From assembly GCA_025055975.1 (NCBI GenBank), contig JANWWM010000019.1, positions 1-59,134 of the forward strand: a stretch of DNA of 59,134 bases, in the 5' to 3' direction. The translations under genes were made by a program, and so were the position numbers. The notes beneath the pieces are model-generated. The model was not told the DNA's origin. It searched no databases and saw only the letters and a list, made by a program, of their open reading frames with translations. Each line of letters opens with the position of its first letter. The first letter of the stretch is position 1. The stretch comes from Chloroherpetonaceae bacterium. GTDB taxonomy: Bacteria > Bacteroidota > Chlorobiia > Chlorobiales > Thermochlorobacteraceae. Shown here piece by piece: positions 8,369 to 16,509 of this stretch.

Positions 8369-8972
8369 TATGCGAGAAAAATTTGAGTCATTGACGTGGA
8401 TTTACGAAGCCAAACGCCGCCTGCGAAAACGAATGAAAGCCCGACGCGCCGCAATGCCCATTGACGAGTGGCAAGCGCGCAGCGCGCGCATCGTCGCGCA
8501 GATTGAAGCGTTGGAGCAGTTCAAACGGGCGAAAGTCGTTCATTCGTTCATCCCTGACGAGACGCACCGAGAAGTCAATTTGATTCCGTTATTGGAAAAA
8601 ATCATCTCGTCAAAAACATTGCTCGCCCCTGTCGTCGCGCAGAAAGATTTGATTTCCGTTCAAATCAACTCGGTTAACGAGCTTGAACGTAACGCTTTCG
8701 GGATATTAGAACCAAAAGCGGCAAAATCTTCGCCATTGGAATCCGAGATTGACCTTGTTCTTGCGCCTCTGCTTGCCGTCGATAAGGCAGGCAATCGATT
8801 GGGCTACGGCAAGGGCTATTACGACCGATTCTTTAAGCGTTTGAAAAAAAATGTCTTAAAACTCGGCGTTGCGTTTAAGTTTCAAATCTTGAATCGCGTT
8901 CCGACAACGGAAAACGACGTGAAGTTAGATGCCATCGCAACGGAAGAGAACATAATAACTATCTCTTTTTAA
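8361..8972 (+). CDS. 5-formyltetrahydrofolate cyclo-ligase
   Basis: Converts 5-formyl-THF to 5,10-methenyl-THF with ATP, returning the storage folate to the one-carbon pool. The 203-residue length fits the family. Signatures: the basic N-terminal helix EAKRRLRKRMKARRAAM, the central region with FGILEP near residue 113, and the diagnostic ATP/folate loop NRLGYGKGYYDRFFKRL near residues 150-166. The start could be the ATG at 8361 or the in-frame ATG at 8370. The first overlaps the divergent FAH gene by 8 bases, the second does not overlap at all. Downstream (8973-9117) is an A+T-rich spacer without a supported gene. Confidence 0.92.
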   Translation: MDIMREKFESLTWIYEAKRRLRKRMKARRAAMPIDEWQARSARIVAQIEALEQFKRAKVVHSFIPDETHREVNLIPLLEKIISSKTLLAPVVAQKDLISVQINSVNELERNAFGILEPKAAKSSPLESEIDLVLAPLLAVDKAGNRLGYGKGYYDRFFKRLKKNVLKLGVAFKFQILNRVPTTENDVKLDAIATEENIITISF

Positions 8973-9117
8973 TAAAACTTGTTGCGCTATATCTTTTGAA
9001 AAAATCTAAGAGCATTAATTCATTTTCAAAAAACGAGTTAAGAATCTTCTTCAAAAGACGCATAAAGCCGCGTCAAGAGTTGCTTTGAGAACGGACAAAG
9101 CGCAGAGAAATGGCTTA

Positions 9118-10428
9118 TCAGAGAACCGCGCTTTTGGCGAAAACCGCTTCCAGCGATTCTCGATTCGCGTTGATGGTCGCTTCCAACTCGCGCTCGCCGT
9201 GCCGAATGGAGAAAAACATCGCCTCGTATTGCGCGGGCGCAAGATAGATGCCGCGCTCCAACATCGCATGAAAATAAGCGGCGTATTTTTTCACGTCAGA
9301 TGTCGTCGCCGTTTTGAAGTCCACGACGTCTTGCTCCGTCATAAACAGGCACATCATTGAGCCAACGCGCTTCAAGCACAAGTTCAAGCCGAGTTTGCGC
9401 AGGTTGTCGCGGAAGCCGTCTTCCAAGATTTTGCCTTTGGCTTCGAGGTCGGGATATGGATTTTCGTCGCGCAGAATTTTGAGCGTCGCCAGTCCCGCGC
9501 TCACCGCAAGCGGATTGCCCGAAAGCGTGCCTGCTTGGTAGATGTCGCCTGCGGGAGCGACGCGGCTCATAATGTCGCGCCGTCCGCCATATGCCCCGAC
9601 GGGCAAGCCGCCGCCGAGAATTTTGCCGATCGTGGTCATATCGGGCGAAACGCCGTAGAGCGATTGCGCGCCGCCCAACGCGACGCGAAAGCCCGTCATC
9701 ACTTCGTCAAAAATCAAGACGATGCCTTCTTGGTCGCACAGCGCGCGCAAGCCTTGCAGAAATTCTTGCGTGGCAGGCACGACCCCCATATTGCCGCCAA
9801 TCGGCTCAATGATAATCGCGGCGATTTGGTTCGGATTTTCTCGAACAAGTTTTCTGACGGACTCGATGTCGTTGAAGACGGCGTTCAGCGTGTCTTGCGC
9901 CGTGCCTTTCGTAACGCCAGGGCTATCGGGAACGCCGAGCGTGAGCGCGCCCGACCCCGCCTTGATGAGAAACGAATCGCCGTGCCCGTGATAACAGCCC
10001 TCAAACTTGATGATTTTCTCTCTGCCCGTAAAGCCCCGCGCGACGCGAATCGCCGACATCGTCGCCTCCGTCCCCGAACTCACCAAGCGCACCATCTCCA
10101 TTGACGGAATGAGCGATGTGATGAGTTCCGCAAACTCGACTTCCAATTCCGTTGGCGCGCCGAAACTCGTTCCGACGTGGCGAAGCGTTTGTTCAATCGC
10201 CTCGACGACCTTCGGGTGATTGTGTCCCAAAATGAACGGACCCCAAGAGCCGATGTAGTCGATGTAGCGATTGCCATCGACATCGTAGAGATACGCGCCG
10301 TCGCCGCGTCGCATAAAGACGGGCGTTCCGCCAACGGATTTGAAGGCTCTAACAGGCGAATTCACGCCGCCGGGAATGACGCGCTTGGCGCGCTCGAACA
10401 GCGATTGCGAAGTTTGATGATTGAGCAT
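9118..10428 (-). CDS. hemL: glutamate-1-semialdehyde 2,1-aminomutase
   Basis: A PLP enzyme that makes 5-aminolevulinate in the C5 pathway of tetrapyrrole synthesis. I choose the ATG at 10426-10428 ([29 protein letters not shown], 436 aa, normal family length). A longer in-frame start at 10497 would place 23 atypical residues across the terminator of the upstream protease gene. The PLP-binding lysine is Lys269 in [18 protein letters not shown], and the aspartate of FDEVMTGFR (about 241) contacts the PLP ring. [10 protein letters not shown] (about 145) is also typical. No other tetrapyrrole gene is adjacent, although a ferrochelatase-like gene lies at 54 kb. Confidence 0.96.
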   Translation of the reverse strand: MLNHQTSQSLFERAKRVIPGGVNSPVRAFKSVGGTPVFMRRGDGAYLYDVDGNRYIDYIGSWGPFILGHNHPKVVEAIEQTLRHVGTSFGAPTELEVEFAELITSLIPSMEMVRLVSSGTEATMSAIRVARGFTGREKIIKFEGCYHGHGDSFLIKAGSGALTLGVPDSPGVTKGTAQDTLNAVFNDIESVRKLVRENPNQIAAIIIEPIGGNMGVVPATQEFLQGLRALCDQEGIVLIFDEVMTGFRVALGGAQSLYGVSPDMTTIGKILGGGLPVGAYGGRRDIMSRVAPAGDIYQAGTLSGNPLAVSAGLATLKILRDENPYPDLEAKGKILEDGFRDNLRKLGLNLCLKRVGSMMCLFMTEQDVVDFKTATTSDVKKYAAYFHAMLERGIYLAPAQYEAMFFSIRHGERELEATINANRESLEAVFAKSAVL

Positions 10429-10442
10429 AACGACGAAAGCGG

Positions 10443-10469
10443 AAAAGAAAAGGGCGCAAAAACGCGCCC
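10443..10469 (-). terminator. intrinsic terminator of the HtrA-type protease gene
   Basis: On the minus strand GGGCGC, loop GTTTTT, GCGCCC, then TTTTCTTTT. It lies 21 bases beyond the protease stop and before the hemL ATG, which supports the shorter hemL start. Confidence 0.75.
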
Positions 10470-10489
10470 CATTGGTTTGACGAGCGATC

Positions 10490-12052
10490 TCAATCATTCT
10501 TGCCGATTTCGACGGCGACGAACTGCGTGGATTTGTCGGCTCTGCGAATGCGGAACAACGCCGCCTCGCCGCTCTTGATTTTGCCGAGCAACGCCTTGAA
10601 CTCGCTCACGGAGCGGACTTTTTCGCCATTGACTTCCATAATCACGTCGCCTGCGACGATGCCGCGCGACTCGGCTTGCCCAAAGGGCTGGACGCTGGAA
10701 ACGCGCACGCCGTAATCGACTTCATAGCGTTTCTTGTCGGATTCGGTAAGTTCCTTGACATCGAGACCGAGTTCCTTCAACCGCGCGGGCGCGACATCTT
10801 CATCATCAGGCTTGGAGCCGTTGGAGACGGCGAGTTGTTCGTCTTCGGCGCGGGGCTTGAGTCTAACGCGAATTTCGCGCTCTCTGCCGTCGCGCCAGAC
10901 TTTGAGCGTAACTTCGTCGCCCGCGTGTTTGCGAGCCACGTAGGCTTGCAGGTCGTTAGGCGCGGAGACTTTTCGACCATCGATGCTCAAAATCACGTCG
11001 CCCTCTTTGATGCCGGCGCTTTCCGCCGCGCCGCCCTTGACGAGCTGTTGAACCCATGCGCCTTCGGGCTTCGAGAGACCAAGAGCCTTTGCCGCCGTCG
11101 CATCGACGGGCTTGATTTGAACGCCGATGTAACCGCGAGAAATTTTCCCATACTTGATTAAATCTTCGGCGACGACTTTGGCGATGTTTGAAGGCACGGC
11201 GAAACTATACCCTTGATAACCGCCGTTGCGCGTGGCGATGGCGGTGTTGATGCCGACGAGTTTGCCTTCGGCATTGACGAGCGCGCCGCCGCTGTTGCCG
11301 GGATTGACCGCCGCGTCGGTTTGAATGAAACTTTCAACGCCGTAACTGTCGCCGATGATGCCGATGTTTCGACCCACCGCGCTCACGATGCCCGCCGTAA
11401 CGGTCGAGGCAAGGCTGAACGGATTGCCGACGGCGAAAACCCATTCGCCGACTTGCACGCTGTCGGAGTTGCCAAACGCGATGACGGGCAAATCTTGCGC
11501 CTCGATTTTGACGACGGCGATGTCGGTGAGCGGATCGCTTCCGACGAACTTCGCCTTGAACTCGCGCTTGTCATCAAGAATCACCGTGATCGTGCCCTTT
11601 TCCGCCGCATCTTTGACGACGTGATGATTCGTGATGATGTAGCCGTCGGAAGAGATAATCACGCCTGAACCCGAACCGCGAATCGGGGGCAACTCGCCAC
11701 CAGGCGGACGGAAAAAGAAACGGAACAAGTCGCCCTCGTTCCCGTCTTCTTCGCCATCGAAATCGTGGAAGCGATCTTTTGGCGCGCGCAGGCGAGCGGG
11801 CTTGGCGGAAATGTCGATGCTCACGACCGTCGGCTTGGCGATGTTGGCGATGTCAATGAAGGCTTGATTCATCGATTTGAGCCAAGTCATCGCGGGCGTG
11901 GGCGAATATGTCGCGTTGCCGATCGAGAGCGGTTCTTTGCGCGTTTGCGCCGCGCCAACGCCCGTAACTTGCAAGCCCGTAATGGCGACCACGCCAATCA
12001 CGACCCCGATGAAAATCAGTCCAATCGCCGTGAAGAGAGTTTTCTTGTTCAT
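10490..12052 (-). CDS. HtrA/DegP-family periplasmic serine protease
   Basis: A 520-residue trypsin-fold protease with two PDZ domains, the DegP/DegQ layout. The N-terminal hydrophobic segment (about 8-27) is either an uncleaved anchor or a signal peptide. The catalytic triad is visible: His144 (YIITNHHVV), Asp177 (LTDIAVVKI) and Ser254 ([11 protein letters not shown]). PDZ1 runs from about 300 to 395 ([10 protein letters not shown] onward) and PDZ2 from about 425 to 515. A loop rich in acidic residues and phenylalanine (about 92-115) corresponds to the regulatory LA-loop region. Family role: degrading or holding misfolded envelope proteins. It is followed by its own terminator and then hemL, so the two are probably separate units. 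Confidence 0.93.
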   Translation of the reverse strand: MNKKTLFTAIGLIFIGVVIGVVAITGLQVTGVGAAQTRKEPLSIGNATYSPTPAMTWLKSMNQAFIDIANIAKPTVVSIDISAKPARLRAPKDRFHDFDGEEDGNEGDLFRFFFRPPGGELPPIRGSGSGVIISSDGYIITNHHVVKDAAEKGTITVILDDKREFKAKFVGSDPLTDIAVVKIEAQDLPVIAFGNSDSVQVGEWVFAVGNPFSLASTVTAGIVSAVGRNIGIIGDSYGVESFIQTDAAVNPGNSGGALVNAEGKLVGINTAIATRNGGYQGYSFAVPSNIAKVVAEDLIKYGKISRGYIGVQIKPVDATAAKALGLSKPEGAWVQQLVKGGAAESAGIKEGDVILSIDGRKVSAPNDLQAYVARKHAGDEVTLKVWRDGREREIRVRLKPRAEDEQLAVSNGSKPDDEDVAPARLKELGLDVKELTESDKKRYEVDYGVRVSSVQPFGQAESRGIVAGDVIMEVNGEKVRSVSEFKALLGKIKSGEAALFRIRRADKSTQFVAVEIGKND

Positions 12053-12164
12053 CGCGTTGAATCGTCGAAAGGGTTGATGAAAATTTGCGAGCCTTCTCTA
12101 CGAAACGCCTATCGAGAAGTTAAAGCGCAAGCGAAAGCGAAACATAGCGACGTTCAAAAAAAAT

Positions 12165-12821
12165 TCAAACGTGATTGATGGTTTTGATGTCAAGCGAGCG
12201 CGGAAAACACGCCGCTACGTCTTTCTCGTGCGTAACGAGAAGCAGAACGCGATGTTTTTCGGAAGCGACTTCTTTGAGAAGAGACAGGACGGATTGCGAG
12301 TTTTGCTCGTCGAGGTTCGCCGTCGGCTCGTCGGCGAGAATGATGCTGGGTTCGTTGGCGATGGCGCGAGCGATGGCGACGCGCTGTTGCTCGCCGACGG
12401 AAAGTTCTCGCGGCTTGCGATGCAGTTTCTCGCCAAGCCCGACGCGCTCGAGGAGCGATTTGGCGCGAGACTTCGCGTCGGAAGTTTTTTTGGCGAAAGT
12501 CATCGCCACGAGCACGTTTTCAAACGCCGTCAAGCCTTGAAGCAAATTGAAGGTTTGAAACACGTAGCCAATGTTCGCCGCGCGAAAGTCGTCGCGTCGT
12601 GGCTCGGAAAGCGAGACCAGCTCAACGCCGTTGACTTTCAGAGAGCCTTGCCCAACGGCGACGATGCCCGCGATCACGTTGAGAAGCGTGGATTTGCCGC
12701 TCCCCGATTTTCCGACGAGCGCAAGGCTTTCGCCCGCCTTGACCTCAAACGACGGAATGTTGAGAACGGGCTTGGAATCGCTTGAATAGGAATAGACGAG
12801 GTTCGAGATGACGATGCTCAT
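12165..12821 (-). CDS. ABC transporter ATP-binding protein, LolD/MacB type
   Basis: A 218-residue ATPase starting at the ATG at 12819-12821 (MSIVISNLVYSYSSD); a 14-residue upstream extension looks untranslated. Walker A is GKSGSGKST, the Q-loop is YVFQTFNLLQG, the signature is LSVGEQQRVAIARA (VGEQQ in place of the common SGGQQ), Walker B is IILADEPTANLDE and the H-loop is LVTHEKDV. The length, and 'GYVFQTFNLL' in particular, fit the LolD/MacB/FtsE class that serves FtsX-type permeases. No permease is adjacent on either side, so it is an orphan in this window and its substrate cannot be inferred. Confidence 0.88.
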   Translation of the reverse strand: MSIVISNLVYSYSSDSKPVLNIPSFEVKAGESLALVGKSGSGKSTLLNVIAGIVAVGQGSLKVNGVELVSLSEPRRDDFRAANIGYVFQTFNLLQGLTAFENVLVAMTFAKKTSDAKSRAKSLLERVGLGEKLHRKPRELSVGEQQRVAIARAIANEPSIILADEPTANLDEQNSQSVLSLLKEVASEKHRVLLLVTHEKDVAACFPRSLDIKTINHV

Positions 12822-13025
12822 AATCAAAAGCGATGGCGACGCAATGTAAAGAACTCGCGCCACATTTGGATAACCGCGAGAAAGGTCGTAGATTGCCCGC
12901 GACTGTCTGAGTCGTTACGCAAGATTCTGTCGAGAAATCACGCCTCTGGGTTGGTCTCTCCACATCCTTCGTTTTCGCCTCGCGCAGTCTGTTTGTCTCT
13001 TGCAACTTCAACTTGTTTTCGAAAA

Positions 13026-13340
13026 ATGGCTCTCAAACTCTACGTCGGGAATTTGAACTACAACACGACGGAAGACACGCTTCGCTCGGCATTTGAAACG
13101 TTTGGCGATGTCGTTTCTGTGAAAATCATTCAAGGCAAAGGCTTTGGCTTCGTCGAGTATGGTTCGAGCGAGTCGGCGGAAGCGGCGAAAGCGGGAATGG
13201 ACGGAAAGAATCTCGATGGTCGTCCGCTCCGCGTCAGCGACGCGCGTCCCCAAGAAAAGAAATCGTTTGGCGATCGGGGCGGATTCAATCGCGGCGGGTT
13301 CAATCGTGGCGAGCGCGGCGGGTTCGGCAAGCGCTTCTAA
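13026..13340 (+). CDS. RRM-domain RNA-binding protein
   Basis: A 104-residue protein with a single RNA-recognition motif: RNP2 is LYVGNL (residues 4-9) and RNP1 is KGFGFVEY (about 39-46). A short Gly/Arg/Phe-rich tail follows (RGGFNRGGFNRGERGGFGKRF). This is the layout of the cyanobacterial Rbp and Bacteroidota RRM proteins, which bind U-rich RNA and often respond to cold; the function here is inferred from that. The ATG at 13026 is chosen because homology starts at MALKLYVGN; the in-frame upstream extension has no family similarity. A strong terminator follows 31 bases after the stop. Confidence 0.93.
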   Translation: MALKLYVGNLNYNTTEDTLRSAFETFGDVVSVKIIQGKGFGFVEYGSSESAEAAKAGMDGKNLDGRPLRVSDARPQEKKSFGDRGGFNRGGFNRGERGGFGKRF

Positions 13341-13371
13341 ACGCAAGCAAATCCCCAAGCGAATGACGGCG

Positions 13372-13403
13372 AAAGGCGAATCAAGGATTCGCCTTTCTTT
13401 TTT
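13372..13403 (+). terminator. intrinsic terminator of the RRM gene
   Basis: AAAGGCGAATC, loop AAG, GATTCGCCTTT: a perfect 11-bp stem followed by CTTTTTT. It separates the RRM gene from the convergent tRNA gene. Confidence 0.93.
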
Positions 13404-13405
13404 CG

Positions 13406-13479
13406 TGGGCTCTGAGGGATTCGAACCCCCGACCTACTGGGTGTAAACCAGTCGCTCTGACCAACTGAGCTAAAAGCCC
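13406..13479 (-). tRNA. tRNA-Val(UAC)
   Basis: The minus strand folds as a 74-nt cloverleaf. The acceptor is GGGCTTT/AGAGCCC and the D-arm GCTC...GAGC. The anticodon stem is ACTGG/CCAGT around the loop TTTACAC (anticodon TAC, reading GUA). The T-arm is GGGGG TTCGAAT CCCTC and the discriminator base is A. CCA is not encoded. Confidence 0.96.
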
Positions 13480-13567
13480 GCTCAAAAGCCCGCCAATTTA
13501 CGCTTTCGCAAGACGTCCGCAAAACTCGCTTCGCGGCGCGCGATTCTCGCAAAGCGTCGATTTTCGT

Positions 13568-13575
13568 TATATTGT
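13568..13575 (+). promoter_or_regulatory. candidate promoter element of the arsenosugar-type gene pair
   Basis: TATATTGT is one base off TAnnTTTG and lies 45 bases before the ATG at 13621. This is a motif match only. Confidence 0.3.
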
Positions 13576-13620
13576 CGCAATTCGCTTCTCAACGCGCAAT
13601 CTTTTCTCAAACTCAAATCG

Positions 13621-13953
13621 ATGGATACCTACTACAATCCCTCCGACCTTGCCAAGTTCGCGGAAGTGGGCGAGGGCAACAAAGAGCTAATGAACAAATT
13701 TTTCTCGTGGTATAACGCCGTGTTCGCCGAGGGCGCGTTGAGCGAGCGCGAAAAAGCCTTGATTGCGCTTGCCGTCGCGCACGCGGTTCAGTGTCCGTAT
13801 TGCATCGATGCCTACACGCAAGAGTCGCTTTCCAAAGGCGCGACGCTCGAACAGATGACGGAGGCGATTCACGTGGCGGCGGCGATTCGCGGCGGAGCCT
13901 CGCTCGTTCACGGCGTGCAGATGAAAAACGTCTATCAAAAACTTTCAATGTAA
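13621..13953 (+). CDS. AhpD/CMD-family peroxidase-like protein, arsenosugar-associated type
   Basis: A 110-residue carboxymuconolactone decarboxylase/AhpD-fold protein. The redox CxxC is Cys58-Pro-Tyr-Cys61 in VQCPYCIDAYTQESLSKGA, and EAIHVAAAIRGGASLVHG follows. This form, encoded directly in front of an ArsS-type radical SAM gene, is the one annotated as arsenosugar biosynthesis-associated peroxidase-like protein. The two-base gap to the next ATG indicates an operon with likely translational coupling. Its actual role in the pathway is not established, and a general alkylhydroperoxidase activity is possible. Confidence 0.85.
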   Translation: MDTYYNPSDLAKFAEVGEGNKELMNKFFSWYNAVFAEGALSEREKALIALAVAHAVQCPYCIDAYTQESLSKGATLEQMTEAIHVAAAIRGGASLVHGVQMKNVYQKLSM

Positions 13954-13955
13954 CG

Positions 13956-15002
13956 ATGGCTCTGGCGTCTAAAACGCTCCTCTCGCTTCGACATCCGCTT
14001 TCCGACGCGAGCGCGCAAGTGGAAATTTTGGAAAACAAGTTGAACCTGATGCCCTTTGCGGAACGCTTCAAAGAAACGGGCGAAGAAGAACTCGTCGCAA
14101 CGGGCATTGAGATTTTTCAAGTCAACGTCGGCAAACTGTGCAATCAAGCCTGCAAGCACTGCCACGTGGACGCGGGTCCAGATCGCCGCGAAATAATGAG
14201 CCAAGAAACGATGCGGCTTTGCTTGGACGCGCTCGCCAAAACCGCGATTCCAAAAGTCGACATCACGGGCGGCGCGCCCGAAATGAACCCGAACTTCCGT
14301 TGGTTCGTCAAGGAAGTCAAAGCGCTGGGGCGGCACGTGATGACGCGCTCGAACCTGACGATTTTGCTCGCCAACGGCTTTGAAGATTTGCCCGAATTTT
14401 TCGCCGAGCATCAAGTCGAGGTCATCTCGTCGCTTCCGCATTATTCGCCGTCGCTCACGGACAAGCAACGCGGCGAGGACGTCTTCTCGCGCTCGATTGA
14501 AGCCATCAAACGCTTGAACGCGCTCGGCTACGGCAAAGAAGGAAGCGGTTTGATTTTCAATCTCGTTCATAATCCCGTTGGCGCGTTCTTGCCGCCGAAT
14601 CAATCGGCGCTCGAAAAAGACTACAAACGCGAACTTTCCAAACGCTACGAGATCGCATTCAACCGCCTCTACGCGATTACGAATTTGCCCGTCGGTCGCT
14701 TTTTGGAATACCTGCTCGCGTCGGGCAATTACGAGGCGTATATGACGAAGCTCGTTTCGCAGTTCAATCCCGTCGCCGCCAAAGGCGTGATGTGCCGCAA
14801 CACGATTTCAATCGGTTGGGACGGCTATCTCTACGATTGCGATTTCAATCAGATGCTTGAACTCAAAGTTGGCTACGGCGCGCCGACGCACATCAAGGAT
14901 TTCGATTGGGAAAAGCTCAATCGGCGCAAAATCGTAACGCGGCAACATTGCTACGGATGCGCGGCGGGCGCAGGGTCGAGTTGCGGCGGCGCCATCGCAT
15001 AA
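13956..15002 (+). CDS. arsS: arsenosugar biosynthesis radical SAM protein ArsS
   Basis: A 348-residue radical SAM enzyme. The iron-sulfur cluster motif is Cys62-x3-Cys66-x2-Cys69 (CNQACKHCHVDAGPDRRE); the HVDAGPDR extension is typical of ArsS. The C-terminal Cys-rich region has MCRNTISIGWDGYLYDCDFNQM and HCYGCAAGAGSSCGG, probably binding a second cluster. ArsS-type enzymes attach the adenosyl group to dimethylated arsenic on the way to arsenosugars. The ATG at 13956 is chosen because it follows the preceding stop by two bases and begins the family homology. The usual arsenic methyltransferase (arsM) is not in the window. Confidence 0.88.
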   Translation: MALASKTLLSLRHPLSDASAQVEILENKLNLMPFAERFKETGEEELVATGIEIFQVNVGKLCNQACKHCHVDAGPDRREIMSQETMRLCLDALAKTAIPKVDITGGAPEMNPNFRWFVKEVKALGRHVMTRSNLTILLANGFEDLPEFFAEHQVEVISSLPHYSPSLTDKQRGEDVFSRSIEAIKRLNALGYGKEGSGLIFNLVHNPVGAFLPPNQSALEKDYKRELSKRYEIAFNRLYAITNLPVGRFLEYLLASGNYEAYMTKLVSQFNPVAAKGVMCRNTISIGWDGYLYDCDFNQMLELKVGYGAPTHIKDFDWEKLNRRKIVTRQHCYGCAAGAGSSCGGAIA

Positions 15003-15010
15003 GTTTTGAG

Positions 15011-15490
15011 ATGATTCGAATCGTTCCGCTTCAAGCCTCGCACAAAGAGCCGATTCGAAAATTGCTCGCCGAAACCAACGCCTTCCGAGACGACGAAATC
15101 GAGGTCGCCCTTGAACTCATCGACGAATGCTTGTCCTACCCGTCGTTCAATCCCGAGAATTATCAGATTTATTCGGCGTTGGAAGGCGAGCGCGTCTTGG
15201 GCTACGTGTGCTTCGGCAAAACGCCAATGACGCTCTCGACTTACGACTTGTATTGGATCGCCGTCGCGCCCGACGCGCAAGGCAAAGGCGTTGGAAAAAA
15301 ACTCTTCGGGTTCGCCTGCGACGAAATTCAAAAGCAAGGCGGCAAACTCGTCGTGATTGAAACGTCCTCGCAACCGCAATACGACAAGACGCGCCGATTC
15401 TACGAAGCCATCGGTTGCCAACTGGAAGCGCGAATCCGAGACTTCTATCGCGTTGGCGACGACAAACTCATCTACGCGAAACGACTCTGA
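15011..15490 (+). CDS. GNAT-family N-acetyltransferase
   Basis: A 159-residue GNAT protein. The acetyl-CoA-binding motif A is WIAVAPDAQGKGVGKKLFGF (about residues 79-98), with the Q/R-x-x-G-x-G/A loop seen as QGKGVG. Motif B follows as RRFYEAIGCQLEARI. The start at the ATG at 15011 (MIRIVPLQASHKEPIRKLL) fits the family N-terminus and lies eight bases after the arsS stop, so it may share that transcript. The substrate is unknown. GNAT enzymes of this size acetylate small amines, peptides or antibiotics; a link with arsenic metabolism is only contextual. Confidence 0.88.
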   Translation: MIRIVPLQASHKEPIRKLLAETNAFRDDEIEVALELIDECLSYPSFNPENYQIYSALEGERVLGYVCFGKTPMTLSTYDLYWIAVAPDAQGKGVGKKLFGFACDEIQKQGGKLVVIETSSQPQYDKTRRFYEAIGCQLEARIRDFYRVGDDKLIYAKRL

Positions 15491-15553
15491 CGACGGCGTT
15501 GGCGAGAAGATTCGCGGCGCAAACGTTTCCGAAACTCATCGACGCATCAATCC

Positions 15554-16366
15554 GTGCCACATCAACCTTCTTCGCGCGCGCCGATTGGCGTGTTTGATTC
15601 GGGCGTAGGGGGCTTGACGGTCGTCCGCGCCTTGCGCGACCTTCTGCCCAATGAACGCCTGATTTACTTTGGCGACACGGCGCGCGTGCCTTACGGAACG
15701 AAATCCGAGCCGACGATTCGCAAATACGCCGCCGAGGACGCGGCTCTCTTGATGCGCTACGAGCCGAAACTCATCGTCGTGGCGTGCAACACGGTTTCGG
15801 CGCTCGCGCTCGACGTGGTCGAAGACACCGCCAAAGGCGTCGGCGTTTTGGGCGTAATCAAGGCGGGAGCGAGTTCGGCTCTGAAAAAAAGCGCGGAAAA
15901 ACGCATCGGCGTAATCGGCACGCAAGCCACCATCGCCTCCTACGCCTATCAACGCGAATTGCATCGCTTGAACGACGACGTGCAAGTGTTCGCCAAAGCC
16001 TGTCCGCTCTTCGTGCCGCTGGCGGAAGAGGGCTTCGCCACGCACGAGGCGACGCGGCTCATCGCAAAAGAATATCTCGCCGAACTCTTGGATTCGCGCA
16101 TCGACGCGCTGATTTTGGGGTGCACGCACTATCCGATTTTGAAGCCGACGATTCAAGACGTCGTGGGAAAAAAAGTCGCGCTCATCGATTCCGCCGAAGC
16201 GATTGCGCAGGAAGTCAAGGCGCATTTGTCGGAGCGAGGACTTCTTGGCGACGCATCGCCCGAACCGCCGCGCGTTCTGGTCAGCGACGTGCCGCAACGT
16301 TTTCGCGCCATCGCGGAACGCTTCTTGGGATTTGAACTCGGCGAGATCGAACTCGTGGAAATTTGA
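15554..16366 (+). CDS. murI: glutamate racemase
   Basis: Makes D-glutamate for peptidoglycan. The 270-residue protein begins at a GTG (15554) giving MPHQPSSRAPIGVFDSGVGGLTVV; no better ATG is in reach. Catalytic residues are in place: Asp in FDSGVGG (about 15), Cys in VVACNTVSALALD (about 77) and Cys-Thr-His in LGCTHYPILKPTI (about 190). The substrate loop YFGDTARVPYG is also conserved. It sits alone, 63 bases after the GNAT gene, and is followed by a spacer carrying a repeat pair and then the convergent M61 peptidase. Confidence 0.96.
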   Translation: MPHQPSSRAPIGVFDSGVGGLTVVRALRDLLPNERLIYFGDTARVPYGTKSEPTIRKYAAEDAALLMRYEPKLIVVACNTVSALALDVVEDTAKGVGVLGVIKAGASSALKKSAEKRIGVIGTQATIASYAYQRELHRLNDDVQVFAKACPLFVPLAEEGFATHEATRLIAKEYLAELLDSRIDALILGCTHYPILKPTIQDVVGKKVALIDSAEAIAQEVKAHLSERGLLGDASPEPPRVLVSDVPQRFRAIAERFLGFELGEIELVEI

Positions 16367-16419
16367 ACGACCTACGCGAATTTCGGATTGCCAGTTGCGA
16401 ATTGAACCTCTCTGAAAAA

Positions 16420-16489
16420 TGGATTCTTCGCTTCGCTCCGTTCAGAACGACATTGCTCTTGCGTCATTCCGAGCGAAGCGAGGAATCCA
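16420..16489. repeat. interspersed inverted-repeat pair
   Basis: Form B on the minus strand at 16420-16451 (TGGATTCTTCGCTTCGCTCC...) and form A on the plus strand at 16463-16489 (GTCATTCCGAGCGAAGCGAG...). Next to form B is a diverged copy of the spacer module also seen at 31.3 and 44.3 kb (minus-strand TCAGAGAGGTTCAATTCG). The repeat lies between the convergent genes murI and the M61 peptidase. Confidence 0.85.
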
Positions 16490-16509
16490 CGACGGATTGC
16501 GAATTTCGC

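Noticed and set aside
10429..10497. Longer start for hemL
   Set aside because: It would translate through the HtrA gene's terminator hairpin and adds residues with no similarity to HemL N-termini.
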